From Chloranthus sessilifolius (lineage: Eukaryota > Streptophyta > Magnoliopsida > Chloranthales > Chloranthaceae), in the NCBI GenBank assembly GCA_021018995.1, contig CM037590.1, positions 73,255,597-73,319,596 of the forward strand: a DNA stretch of 64,000 bases, read 5' to 3'. Of the stretch, positions 44,235 to 55,229 are shown one piece after another. The notes beneath the pieces were generated by a model. It was not told the DNA's origin, did not search any database, and was given only the letters and a program-made list of their open reading frames with translations. Made by a program: the position numbers and the translations under genes. Every line of letters starts with the position of its first letter. Within the stretch, counting starts at the first letter, position 1.

Positions 44235-45100
44235 ATGAAAATCCTATGTTGGAACTGTCGGGGGCTTGGGAACCCCTGAACAGTTCGCCAACTTCGTCAA
44301 CTCTTGATGAAGGAAGACCCCTCCATCCTTTTTATCTTCAAAAGGGATGGAAAATTTAAAATGGCGAATCGATTTTTCTACGGGTCTCTTTGTCGACCCT
44401 ATTGGCAGATCAGGCGGACTGGCAGTGCTTTGGAAAACATACCTCATCCTAGATCTGCAATCCTGGTCCATAAATCATATAGATTTAAAAGTTCTGGAAA
44501 GCGATACAGGCAGAAAATGGCATTTGACAGGGCTCTATGGTGAACCTAGATCTCACTTGCGGCATCTTACGTGGGAACTCATTGAAAATCTCCACAACCA
44601 AATCGCCCTCCCTTGGATTTGTTGTGGAGATTTTAACAAGATCTTGTCTTAGGATGAAAGGATGGCAGGAATCTCATATCAGATTCTCAAATTAGTCGAT
44701 TTCAGGAATGCGTGGATGTCTGTGGTTTTCGCGACCTTGGCTTTAGCAGAAATAGATTCACCTGGAACAATGAGAGAGATGATAGAGAACTCATTCAGGA
44801 AAGACTAGACCGAATGCTTGTGAATTATGAGTGGTATTCCTTATTCCCTGAGGCTCATGTCCATCATATCAATTGTTCAGTTTCCGACCATGTGGCCCTC
44901 CTCCTCTCCATTGAAACCCAAGCTTTTACCCATACTAGCCACCAACCCATTTTTCGATTCGAAGCCATGTGGATCCGTGATAATGAATGCAAACAATTGA
45001 TTTCTGATCATCACTCACCGACTTCTCTAGAAATATTGAATATGTCTTAGGAGCACTCAAGCGATGGGGCCGCAACTCCTTTGGAAATGTTAGGAAAATG
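44235..45100 (+). pseudogene. L1 ORF2, endonuclease domain
   Basis: ORF2 starts at ATG 44235 with MKILCWNCRGLGNP and an immediate stop. The AP-endonuclease motifs continue in 44347-44652: VDPIGRSGGLAVLWK, WHLTGLYGEPRS, ICCGDFNKIL; then 44712-45050 with RFTWNNERD, LDRMLVN and CSVSDHVALLL. The Glu of the usual ETK block is not seen (an IFKR reading lies there). Confidence 0.88.
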
Positions 45101-45508
45101 ATCTCTGAAAAATCCAAACTGTTACAGTCCACTTCCCCGAGTACTACCAAAAGAAGCTTAGATATGAGCTAAATGAACTATATGGCAGACAAGAGATTCT
45201 ATGGCAGCAACGTTCAAAGGAACTATGGTTAAAAGAGGGTGACAGAAACTCAGGATTTTTCCACGCAAAAGCTACTCAAAGAAGAAAACGGAATAAGATC
45301 TCTAGTTTGTACAATAGAGAGGGCGTTTGGATTGATTCTAAACCGTTGATTTTTCAGGAGATTCAGGATTTCTACCAAAATCTCTTCACTTCTTCCAACC
45401 CAAGTCGCATTGATGAGGCGTTGGAAGCCATGAAGCCTAAAGTAAATTCAAAACCAGTGGTTGTCGCAACCTTTCACAGAAGCTGAAGTCGTCAAAGCTC
45501 TCAAATAG

Positions 45509-46519
45509 ATGAAACCACTCACTGCCCTCGGTCCTAATGGTATGCCCCCTATTTTCTTCCAAACATTTTGGCCCACTGTTGGTCATTCAGTCTCTTATAC
45601 TGCTTTAAGTTACCTCAATGGGTCAATTGATTTATCTTCTATTAACCAAACAAATATTATTCTGATCCCTAAAATAAAAAACCCATCCAAAGTCTCTGAT
45701 TTTCGCCCGATTAGTCTCTGCAATGTCATATACAAAATCATTGCAAAAGTTTTGGCCAACAGACCTAAAACCATCCTCCCAAAAATTATTTCTGAATCCC
45801 AGAGTGCTTTCGTCTCGAGTCGCCTTATCACGGACAATGTCTTAGTTGCTTTCGAAGCCAATAATTTCTTAAAATCTAGCTCTAACAAATCTGCTAGTTC
45901 ATGTGCCATCAAGCTAGACATGAGCAAAGCCTATGACCAAGTCGAATGGGTGTTTCTTAAAGCTTCAATGAAAAAAATGGGTTTTAATGATAGATGGGTG
46001 TCCTTAATCATAGGTTGTGTCAAGTCGGTCTCTTACTCTTTTCTTATTAATGGTAAAATATTGAGCAAAATCCTCCCATCGAGGGGCATTAGACAGGGGG
46101 ACCCCCTTTCCCCGTACCTTTTTATCCTCTGTGCGGAAGCCTTTTCTGCTCTGATTGATAAATCAGTCATGTCCAAAAACATCACGGGTTTGAAAATTTG
46201 TAAACAGGCACCGGTGCTCTTACACTTGTTTTTTGCAGATGACAACATGTATATCAAAGCTATAATGAACGAATGCGCTGAACTTGTTAACATTCTCTCT
46301 ATCTATGAGGCTTCTTCCGGACAACAAATAAATTTTGATAAATCCTCAATATCGTTCGGCAAAGCGGTTTCTAGATCTACGAAATTACAAATCCTTCAAG
46401 TACTGGGAATCAAAAGTGAGAAACCGATGGAAAAATACTTAGGCCTACTGCCTAGTATTGAAAGATCAAAATCACAAGTCTTTGGCAACATTAAAGATCG
46501 GATTTGGCGTAAACTCTAA
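45509..46519 (+). pseudogene. L1 ORF2, reverse transcriptase domain
   Basis: An uninterrupted frame of 336 codons. Motifs: ILIPKIKNPSKVSDFRPISL, KIIAKVLANR, ESQSAFVSSRLITDNVLVA, IKLDMSKAYDQVEW (first Asp), SRGIRQGDPLSPYLFILC, LFFADDNMYIKA (FADD catalytic pair), and KYLGLLPSIERS. The catalytic set is complete. It begins after an in-frame stop at about 45507, so it is a domain of a broken ORF2, not a gene of its own. Confidence 0.93.
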
Positions 46520-46600
46520 GGTTGGAAAGAAAAGCTTCTCTAAACCGCGGGAAAAGAAATCCTCATTAAAGCCATCGCTCAAGCAATCCCAAATTACACC

Positions 46601-47512
46601 ATGTGCTGCTTCAAGCTTCCTAATGGCTTAATCCACCAAATCTCTATGCTCATCGCCCGATTCTGGTGGAGTAAGAATGATAAACCTGATGGAATCCATT
46701 GGCGGAATTGGGATAACCTATGCAAGTCTAAATTTAAGGGGGGATTGGGATTCAAAAATCTTAAGGTCTTTAATGATGCTATGCTAGCAAAATAGGCTTG
46801 GTGCATCATTGAATTCCCTGATTCATTCTTGGCAAGGCTTCTCAAGGCTAAATACTTCCCGTATTCATCTTTCATGAACGCAAAAGCCGGCCACAACCCC
46901 TCTTATACATGGCGCAGTATTCTGTCAGTCAAGAATATCATCCACAAAGGCTTGATTCACAGGATTGGAGACGGCAGAAACACTGATATATGGGAGGATC
47001 GCTGGGTCCCCAGACTGAGTACTTTTAAACCCATTACTCCATTCTCTGGCCAGCCGGTAAGATGGGTCCATAACATTCTCCTCCAACAGCCCCGACGATG
47101 GAACGAAGAACTTATTCGCCAATATTTTATGGAAGAAGATGTAAAAGATATACTCAGCATTTCATTGAGTTCACGAGATGGAGAAGATCGAATAGCTTGG
47201 GCATATGACAAAAAAGGAAAATTTACGGTGAAGTCTGCATATTACATTGCCTTAGATAGCTATCACAACCCAAGCTTTCAGGCCACTACCAGCTCGGACT
47301 CCGACTCGAAAACTTGGAATCTAATATGGAATAGTAGTGTCCCAAACAAAATCAAAATATTCATGTGGCGTGCTTGCAATGACCTCCTCCCCACACGGGT
47401 TAACCTTCAAAGGAAAATGCTGCACATCGACTCCATTTGCCCCATCTGTGGCGAAGCTTCAGAGACATTGGATCACTCTCTCAAGGACTGCACCAAGGCC
47501 GTACAATTCTAG
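46601..47512 (+). pseudogene. L1 ORF2, post-RT and zinc-finger region
   Basis: 46601-46795 reads FWWSKNDKPDGIHWRNWDNLC and GGLGFKNLKVFNDAMLAK; 46829-47512 reads RIGDGRNTDIWEDRWVP and ends in the zf-RVT domain WNLIWNSSVPNKIKIFMWRA, CPICGEASETLDHSLKDC. Single stops separate the pieces. Confidence 0.9.
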
Positions 47513-47572
47513 TTTGCTTCTTCCCTAGGCCTTCATAGTAAGGCGTATGCAACATCTTATTTTACTGATTGG

Positions 47573-48280
47573 ATGCTACGAATACATTCTTTAGCAGGCA
47601 AAGACACAATCGAAATTTTTTTTATGGTTGCCTGGGCCATTTGGAATTCCAGAAACCAAATTAATTCAGGAAAGAGTTGCCCTAACATTCCCCTTACAGT
47701 AAAGGAAGTTGAAAACTACCTTACCGAGTTTCAAATAGCTAACTCTTCACCCATCCAAAGCAACAACAATACCAATGTCAACTCTCATAAAAGGTGGCAT
47801 CCTCCTCCGGTAAACACGTTCAAAGTTAATTGTGATGGGGCATGGTGTAGTAAATCTAGTTCTGGCGGCATTGGAGTGGCAATCAGAAATGATAGGGGAT
47901 CATTGATATCTTCTTTAGCCAAGCGACAACCTCATGTGTCTTCTCCAGAACATGCGGAGGCTTTGGCCATTCTCGCTGGAATTCAACTAGCTTTGAGCCA
48001 TAACTTGCAAGATATTACCATTGAAGTAGACTCGGCCAATATCTTAAACTCATTTGCTAGAGATGACATGGAAGCCTCGTTGTTGGGACCCATTATCAAG
48101 GAGATTAAGCTTCAAATTCAAGAGTTTAGATCTTGCAAATGCAACTTTGTTAATAGAGATTCCAACTTTGTGGCAGATAGATTGTCGAAAATTGGTTTAA
48201 ATATTGAGTACTGTAATACTTGGTGTGGTGACGATGTCCCTTACCAAGTCAAACTCCTTGTTGCAAATGACCTATTATAA
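47573..48280 (+). CDS. L1 ORF2, C-terminal RNase H domain
   Basis: After a WAIWNSRNQI block it has a plant L1-type RNase H: FKVNCDGAWCSKSSSGGIG (Asp), PEHAEALAILAGIQLAL (Glu), ITIEVDSANILNSF (Asp) and NFVNRDSNFVADRLSKIG (final Asp). All four catalytic acidic residues are present in one open frame of 235 codons that runs to the ORF2 stop. This domain is found only in some plant L1 lineages, where it is thought to remove RNA from the cDNA hybrid. It belongs to ORF2; upstream stops mean it is not made as part of an intact protein here. Confidence 0.9.
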   Translation: MLRIHSLAGKDTIEIFFMVAWAIWNSRNQINSGKSCPNIPLTVKEVENYLTEFQIANSSPIQSNNNTNVNSHKRWHPPPVNTFKVNCDGAWCSKSSSGGIGVAIRNDRGSLISSLAKRQPHVSSPEHAEALAILAGIQLALSHNLQDITIEVDSANILNSFARDDMEASLLGPIIKEIKLQIQEFRSCKCNFVNRDSNFVADRLSKIGLNIEYCNTWCGDDVPYQVKLLVANDLL

Positions 48281-48330
48281 TGGAATTTCCCATTTTCTTC
48301 TCAAAAAAAAAAAAGAATTGAAATACATCC

Positions 48331-49749
48331 ATATTCGTGTTTTATATCAAATATGCACTTGTAGAAAATGAGCAAGAGTAGCAACATGTCTTATATAAAT
48401 AGAGCCCCACATTTCTCTTCTTTTTCTTGAACGCAAACCAAACAAATTGGGCATATAAAAAAACCTTTGAATCCTCTCTTGGGAAGGAAAAAAATATAGA
48501 GCATTTAAAGAAAAATTAAAGACGGAACCCAAGAGAACGTGACTGAAACTTATGAGTTTCAAGATCAATTTCAACCTTTTGCTGACTTGGCAGTAAAAAT
48601 TATTTAACAAAAATCAAAGACAGGCGATGAAAGATAGACTTGTGCATCATTTTAGTAATTTAATATTTTTAAAGAACAATTGCAATATTATTTTAGTCCT
48701 TTTTTAGTCATTTAATAATAAAAAGTTAAAAATTAATCCTTTTTTGTTTAAGTAAATCAAGTTATTTTAAATGTGTTTCTAACGTGTTATAACGCATTTT
48801 AAACTAGTTTTTTTTTTCTCCAAAAAAATGCGGTTTAGATAACTATACTTGTACCCCACATCCATCCAAAAAATCACACATATCACAGCGAACATTAGAA
48901 GCACTCAATCATAATTATATCTGTTGTTGTGTTGTTATATTATAAGTGATGGTCAAAGCATGATTTTTTTTTTTTTATATGAAACTTCTATCTTTTTATT
49001 CGAAATGGAGGACAGTTACAAATTGGAAAATGAGTAACCCCAAATAAATAATTACAGGGTATAGGGTCATAATCCAATGAATGGTGGTTACAATCACTAA
49101 CATTAAAATAAACTCAATGACATCCAAGATTCATCTAACAACGATACGGAATTTAGAGACCTTCAAAGTAAGATAAAAATTTGATAATCCACCACCATCC
49201 TGAAGACCCGTCGGTAACCAACACTAAAGATCCACTCGATGAGACGCCACCATCATCGGCAAACTCACGATGCATAAAAACTCCCACCACGTTGGAAGCG
49301 AGGGCAACAATCGACCCTTTTAAACAATGTCTCATGGCGTAGATATAGTGCATGTGTTCGCGTAACAACGAGGTCACCAATACATCGATAAAACTCGTGA
49401 CCAAAATCGTTTCAGAAACAGGTATGGACTGCAAAAAAAGCCTTCATAGAGACGATCTCCTCAGAAAAGAAGAGGATAAAAGTCGCATATTCTAACTCTA
49501 AAATAAGGAAAAACAAGGAGAGAACAATAGAGTGTCGAAGCCTTCAAGCAAAAGATGATCCCCAAAGGATCGATTTTTGAAGGCATAAAGAAAAGTAGAT
49601 GGAAAAGGATTAAATCACTCCTTCCCACCCCTCCCATAAATCGTCTTTTCCCACACACCGACTCTCAAAATCGCCTTCTATTCGTGACTTATAAACAAAC
49701 TATTTTCAATAATTAGAGAAATATATTTACCCTTCTAGTAACAAAGATA
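48331..49749. other. No recognised gene
   Basis: AT-rich. Open frames at 48347-48610 and 49153-49434 (minus) show no recognised domain. 48960-49680 could be an old retroelement fragment, but nothing firm is visible. Confidence 0.4.
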
Positions 49750-50059
49750 AAATAAAATGGGAAATTTTCCTAATTGACCTTGTCAGATACACCTTTTTCG
49801 TCAGAGACCCTATATTTTCACCTTTATACAATCTGACCATCTTTAATCCAAGCCAGTTCCAGCTAGCACAAAAAGACTCAAATACCCCTTCTAACACTTT
49901 TTATCATTCTACATAGTTTTAAATTTTAAATATTTGTATTTTTATATTTACGCGATGTGAAGCAGCATTTATGTCATCTGATTTGAAGGCCACAATATAA
50001 AGATTGATGGTGTCAAAGATTGAACAGTCTCAAATACCCCTTCTTACACTTTATTTTTT

Positions 50060-50185
50060 AAAATAGTCGATACCAACTCTTTAAAGAGTCGGGATCGACT
50101 GTTTAAAAAGTCGATAACGACTCTATAAACAGTCAATCCCGACTGGCTAAAGAGTCGATCCCGATTATTTAAAAAGTCGTCTTTT
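50060..50185. repeat. AGTCG-N4-CGACT palindrome array, left arm
   Basis: At least five imperfect palindromes of about 14 bp at a period of about 22 bp, joined by linkers such as GTTTAAAA and CTATAAAC. A matching array on the right arm lies at 50695-50885. Confidence 0.85.
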
Positions 50186-50694
50186 TTTTTTTAATTAGTC
50201 AATTCCAGCCAGCACAAAAAGTCTCAAATACCCCTTCTTATACTTTTTATCATTCTACATAGTTTAAAATTTAAAAAAATTATATTTTTTATATTTAACG
50301 CGACATGAAGCAGCATCTATGCCGTCTGATTTGAAAGCCACAAATAAAGAACGATGGTGCCAAAGATTGATATGAAAAAAAGGCGATATTGCCTCTTTAA
50401 AAAAAAATATATCTTGTTTAGAGAGTCCCTAGAGACTGTCTAGTGAGTCGCTAGCGACTGTGTAGACAGACGATTTTTTTTTTAAAGAGGTGATATTGCC
50501 TTTCTTTTCGTGTCAATCTTTGGTACCATTGAGCTTTATATTGTGGCTTTCAAATCATATGGCATAGATGCTGCTTCCCATAGCATACATATAAAAAAGT
50601 GCAAATTTTTAAAATTTTAAACTATGTAAAACCATAAAAATATAAGAAGCGATATTTGAGACATTTTGTACTAGCTGGAAGTGTCGGGGTCAAC

Positions 50695-50885
50695 TCTTTA
50701 GACAGTCGTTATCGACTAATTTATATATATATATATAAAAAACACGATTCCTTAAACAGTCAGGATCGACTCTTTAGACAGTTGGGATCAACTGTTTATA
50801 GAGTCGTCGTTATCGACTTTTTAAACAGTCGATCCCGACTGTCTAAACAGTTGATTCCGACTTTTTAAAGAGTCGGTATCGACTA
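50695..50885. repeat. AGTCG-N4-CGACT palindrome array, right arm
   Basis: Inverted partner of the left array, with about seven units (for example AGTCGATCCCGACT, AGTCGGTATCGACT) and a short (TA)n insert at 50723-50740. Confidence 0.85.
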
Positions 50886-51199
50886 TTTAAGAAAAAAAAA
50901 GGTGTAAAAAGGGGTATTTGAGACCGTTCAATCTTTGACACCATTAATTTTTATATTGTGGCCTTCAAATCAGACGGCATAGATGGTGCTTCACATCGCG
51001 TAAATATGAAAAATGCAAATATTTAAAATTTTAAACTATGTAGAACGAAAAAAAGTGTAAGGGATATTTAAGATTTTTTATACTAGATGGAATTGGCTCA
51101 CCTAAAAACTGGTTGGCTTTGATAAAGGTGAAAATATAGGATCTCTGACAAAAAAAGTGTATCTGACATGGTCGAGTAGGGAAATTTCCCAAATAAAAT

Positions 51200-51686
51200 T
51201 AAAGTTTCCAAATGATTCGAGGTTCCTACTTGATGCAACACCAGCGGTGGACCCATGATTCACTTCTTGGGATTAAAGCATTTTTACCTTAATTATATAA
51301 CTATAAATCCACAAATGGGGAGGGAAGCACTCAAGTCAGCACTCCAACCAACACTTAAATCAATACACTTTGGCTGTGTTTGGAATTGCTCTTTGAAGAT
51401 ACAGCAGCTTTCGGTTTTGGCGCATAGCACTTTAGTATGAAACTATGTTTAGTTGTAAGTCCTCTTAACTCATTCAGAGAGTGAAAATTCGTTCGAATAA
51501 GCGGATTCCCCTCATAATCTGAGTTTTGCCTTCAGAAAGTGGCAATCGATGGCACTTTCCAAGCAATTCTGTTGTTCTGCAACGAGCGTGTGACCCACAC
51601 CAAATCTGAGTTTTTCTACATTCATGACACTTTTTCATTTCCTTGATAATCGGCCCGAAACACTCGGGCATTATACTGCCCTCACT
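51200..51686. other. No recognised gene
   Basis: Contains a TTGGCTGTGTTTGGAATTGC string at about 51369, similar to ends of plant MITEs, but no partner was found. No coding region recognised. Confidence 0.4.
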
Positions 51687-51829
51687 AGTACACATAGAAT
51701 TGGCCTTGGGCCAAGGCCCAAGAGGCGGGTTGCCTCGGGCCCCCAAATATTTGGGGTCCCCAATTCTTTTAATTCTTTACCTGTTAATTAGTTAATATAA
51801 TTTATACTTTACATAAACATTAAATCATG

Positions 51830-51936
51830 CTAATAGTTTAGTCGGTTAAGTGGCTAGTGTTGGTTTGCTTTTTCCCCAAGAGGTTGTGGGTTAGTTCAAC
51901 TCTTCCTAGGACTCATATTTATATTTTTTTTTAATG
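51830..51936 (+). mobile_element. tRNA-derived SINE head
   Basis: Has an A-box-like TAGTTTAGTCGGTTAAGTGG (51836-51855) and, about 35 bases on, a B-box-like GGGTTAGTTCAACTC, the arrangement of an internal pol III promoter, and ends in a T-run at 51925-51936. Target duplications were not identified. Confidence 0.6.
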
Positions 51937-52073
51937 GGTCATGGATCGGGTGCAGACCATTGGTCGAGTTTTTGGTTTCACTGGGCCAGGTCGGTCTCAT
52001 GTATTGACCCAGTAAATTGTTTGGCCCAATTTTGCTCAGACCGGATTTGTTTGACCAAACCCTTTATATATAG

Positions 52074-52511
52074 GGTACCACTAAATGTGCCCATGCATTC
52101 TCCAAAAAGATCCCGAGAGACGTCCCAGACTCCTTGAAAATCATTGATTCCTTTGAATAAGATGATGGAGAACACTTTTCATACCGATCTTCCATAAAAT
52201 AGATCTTGAGATCATGGCACCTATTAGACGGTTATTTTTTTATTCCATGTGTTATAGATCCCCAAAAAATTCCCTTAAATCATATGGCACACATCAAGCT
52301 CAAACTTGATTTTAGGGCCATTTTTTAGGATCTATGATACGTTGAATCACAAATTGACCGTATGATAGGTGCACCATAATCTCAAAATCTATTGTGTAGA
52401 AGATATGAATGAAAAAGGATCTCCACCGTATGATTCAAAGCATTCAATGGTTTTCAAGGGCTCTGGGATGTGACACTTTCAGAGAACGCGTGGGCGCATT
52501 TAGAGGTGTCC

Positions 52512-52512
<1 letters not shown>
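52074..52512. mobile_element. 440-bp hairpin (foldback) MITE
   Basis: The whole element is a long imperfect palindrome: left CTAAATGTGCCCATGCATTCTC pairs with right GAGAACGCGTGGGCGCATTTAG, left CCTTGAAAATCATTGATTCC with right CATTCAATGGTTTTCAAGG, and so on to a centre near 52290-52310. It abuts a (GT)n tract on the right. No target duplication found. Confidence 0.75.
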
Positions 52513-52566
<54 letters not shown>

Positions 52567-52581
52567 TATATATATATATAA
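52513..52581. repeat. (GT)n(TA)n microsatellite
   Basis: About 50 bases of GT followed by a short TA run. Confidence 0.95.
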
Positions 52582-53183
52582 ACAAATTTTTCCTTGTTAA
52601 ATGACCCTAACATAAAACAACCATTTTAGGCTCCTTATGGTTCCCTTTTTCGCAAATGACCTTTTAATTTCGGTCTAAACGAGGAGGCCTATCCAATGAA
52701 CCTATTTATAGAACCCTTTAACATTGTTAACGTGCTAAAAAATAGGACTAAAAGATTCAATGGCAATTAAAGTACTAAAAATGACAAAATGTTATTACAT
52801 GGGTTACTCAATTCGTCAAGTATGTTCTACTATTTAGCTTTTCTATTTTTGTGTTGCAATTTTCTTTTAATATATACTTTCGTTAATTTGTTAGTTGCAT
52901 TTTTAAATTATAAATAGTAAAATAGAATATGAAGATATTTGTAATCTAGGAGGAATAAGTATTATTTTATTTGTCAAAAAAATAAAATAAATTGTGACGC
53001 TTTTTTTTTTTTGATTAATATGGAAGGGCTCCATTTTAAGACCTCGCTTTGAGGGACCCCAAAATCTCAGGGTAAGCCCTGGGTACACAGGATTGCAATC
53101 CGCTGTCACGTGGCTAGCAATGGCTACAAAAGTTGGGGTATTTGCTGTTGGAGGAAAGGTGTCTGAGTCTTCTAAGTTCCAAC

Positions 53184-53526
53184 CTTAGTGACCAAACTCA
53201 CCGAGTTTTTTAAAAAGTCCGAATAATTTGCAGATTTTGAAAAATGAACTAAATCCAAATTATGCATGAATTTTCTAATAAAATCCAAATTTCCTAATAA
53301 TTTGCGACCTTCCCGAATTATATGCAAATTTTATGATTTTTCCCAAGTTATTTCCGATTTTGGTCAAGAATTTTTATGTTATTTTTTCATTTTGATATTT
53401 TAAAATTTTTCTTTTTTTATTTTTCCAAAATTTGACCGTATTTTTATTGAATTTGACGAATTTTCCCAGATTTTTTCAAAGTTTTTCCAAGACAATTTAT
53501 TACCGAATCCTGACTTGGTGACTATG
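53184..53526. mobile_element. hAT MITE, CATAGTCAC family, 343 bp
   Basis: Exact 8-bp target duplication GTTCCAAC (53176-53183 and 53527-53534). Ends CTTAGTGACC and GGTGACTATG. The interior is AT-rich with CCGAAT/ATTCGG-like strings. Same family as 13221-13503. Confidence 0.85.
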
Positions 53527-53534
53527 GTTCCAAC

Positions 53535-53875
53535 CATGGTTTTAAATATCGGCCATGTCCGATACATATCGCCTCAACATGTACCGGGTTAGGCCCCATC
53601 CGATACAAATATACCCCCGAATTCTATATGGCTCAAATATCTGATCAACCATCGAACCATATATAAGGTCATATCGGGTCATAGCAACAGACTTGTATTG
53701 TATATGACTCGTAAAAATTACCAAAAATGCCTTTTTTGTAATTTTTTATTTTTTATTATTTTAAAAATAAATGTGTGCTTAAATATCGGCTTGGGACCCA
53801 ATCAATATCCCTTGTTGTGACCAGGGATTTAAATCCGATACGTATTGGTAATTTCAGCCAAATCCAAAGGCCATA
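53535..53875. other. TATCGG-rich degenerate repeat
   Basis: Starts GGTTTTAAATATCGGCC and later has GGATTTAAATCCGATACG. It resembles the CGATACG-rich MITE in gag (17142-17418), but ends and target duplication are unclear. Confidence 0.35.
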
Positions 53876-53877
53876 TG

Positions 53878-54153
53878 TATCATGTACATCTACATATCAT
53901 AGGAAATGTAGATGGTGCTATTATGACAAGAGACAGAGTAGTGTAGTTATAGGAATCAATTTTGTACAATTACACCGACGAAAGTATTCAATCTCTCATG
54001 GATCGTGCATCGGCCAACAAAAACCTATTGAATATATATGGCACAGTATCAGATGTACTACGGTTATACGATGTCCCTAAACTAGACCGATTCTATGTTT
54101 TCCTGAAAAAATTAAAAGAATACAGGAAATCCTTTCTTTCTAAGAAAAGCTAG
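53878..54153 (+). pseudogene. Unrecognised protein-like fragment
   Basis: One frame reads HVHLHIIGNVDGAIMTRDRVV, two stops, then from 53962 a 63-codon open frame with TDESIQSLMDRASANKN, YGTVSDVLRLYDVP and a Lys-rich end. It has coding-like composition compared with its AT-rich surroundings, but I do not recognise the family. It could be a captured gene piece or a transposase scrap. Confidence 0.3.
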
Positions 54154-55229
54154 AAATCAAAGCAATTTTTAAGCCTAAAAGAACACACTTAAAAAAAGCG
54201 AAGAATCAGAGTTGAACAAGAATCTGCAAGAAACTAGCTTGTTAGGAATCAGAGGATTTCTAAGAAAAGTCACGAAATACCTGAACAAGGCCTTAGAGTT
54301 CAACTCTACAACTCAAGTGGATTGCTCCCAAAAGACGAGCCTAGAGTTCAACCCTATAACTTAAGTGCAAGCTTCCACTATCATATTTTCATACAAGATA
54401 TAAATCAATTAAAAGAAGAGACAATGACCACATTAAAAAATTCAATGATTTGACTATGGTCAAACTAGTCACATGAATCGAAGTTTTAACAAAGTCAATA
54501 AGTCAATGTCACAAAAATCAGGATTGATTGCCAAAAGTAGGTCCAGGGGGGAGCCGGAGTAACAACAAAGGCCAGCATCTGATAGCAAATATACAATTCG
54601 AGGCTACACACATATTTTTCTTTTAGGTAAGGATGGGATTTGAGCCCCTGACAACGCTTGAGGGCATAACAACGAGGGCAAAGTTCCAATCCTGCCTCAT
54701 GGTACTCTTTGTTTTTTAAATAACTTGGTATTCGGGCCTCTTAAGAGTTGTCCAACTAATCATACGAAGCATGTCTTAGCACGGCCCAAGTCAGCATGAG
54801 CATATATATATCTCTCCAGAGTGGCCCCGTGCCATGTGAAAGCACCATCCAAGCCGTTTGATTTGATGATGCTGACCTAAAGATCATTAGTGCAACATAT
54901 TCGCATTACACAAGATCTCCATCATAAGATTTAGAGCAGTCACAGGCTATCAATTGATTCAATAGTTTATGACTTTCAAATCAGTCTGCATAGACGGTGC
55001 TTCCACATGACATGGGCTTCCATAACACCAATCCTTTTTTGAGTTTTGTGCAAGGGCCAACTTTGATTTTTAGTTCATGGCTTGCAGCAAGTAGCATCCA
55101 AGAATTTGTAGCACAAACTACTTGCAAACGAAATTTGCAACAGAATTTTTCCTGTTTACATGTGCAAGTAGTTGCCTGCTACTTTTACTTGTCTTTGTTT
55201 CTAGAAAGTAAATTTGTTTCTCTCCTGAC
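54154..55229. other. No recognised gene
   Basis: AT-rich. The AGAGTTCAACTCTA/AGAGTTCAACCCTA strings near 54296 and 54341 are a short local repeat. The minus strand near 54620-54640 has a B-box-like CTCAAATCCCATCC but no A box, so no SINE is claimed. Confidence 0.4.

Larger units (their letters stand above)
42270..48313 (+). mobile_element. Full-length L1 LINE with terminal RNase H
   Basis: Bounded by AGAATTGAAATAGATGC (42253-42269) and AGAATTGAAATACATCC (48314-48330), target copies with two differences, and by a CTTCTC plus A-run 3' end. Contains ORF1 (DUF4283 and CCHC), and ORF2 with endonuclease, reverse transcriptase, zinc finger and RNase H. ORFs have a few stops and frameshifts, far fewer than the LTR elements, so it is comparatively young. 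Confidence 0.93.
49759..51190. mobile_element. Mutator-type foldback element, 1.43 kb
   Basis: Exact 9-bp target duplication AAATAAAAT (49750-49758 and 51191-51199), the Mutator length. Terminal repeats GGGAAATTTTCC / GGGAAATTTCCC continue as long inverted arms (GTCAGATACAC, CCTATATTTTCACCTTTAT). Each arm contains nested copies of a segment with CATTCTACATAGTTT and GAAGCAGCAT, and arrays of AGTCG-N4-CGACT palindromes spaced by TTTAAA-type linkers. No transposase. The centre is near 50430-50470. Confidence 0.88.
51695..53081. mobile_element. hAT-like non-autonomous element, 1.39 kb
   Basis: Flanking 8-mers AGTACACA (51687-51694) and GGTACACA (53082-53089) differ at one base. Ends TAGAATTGGCCTTGGGCC and the inverse of CAGGGCTTACCCTGAG match imperfectly; both ends have GGGGTCCC/GGACCCC subterminal blocks typical of a plant hAT group. 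It contains a SINE-like head, a hairpin element and a (GT)n tract, all probably later insertions. Confidence 0.55.

Noticed and set aside
54590..54700. A SINE on the minus strand
   Set aside because: Only a B-box-like string was seen; no A box, tail or target duplication.
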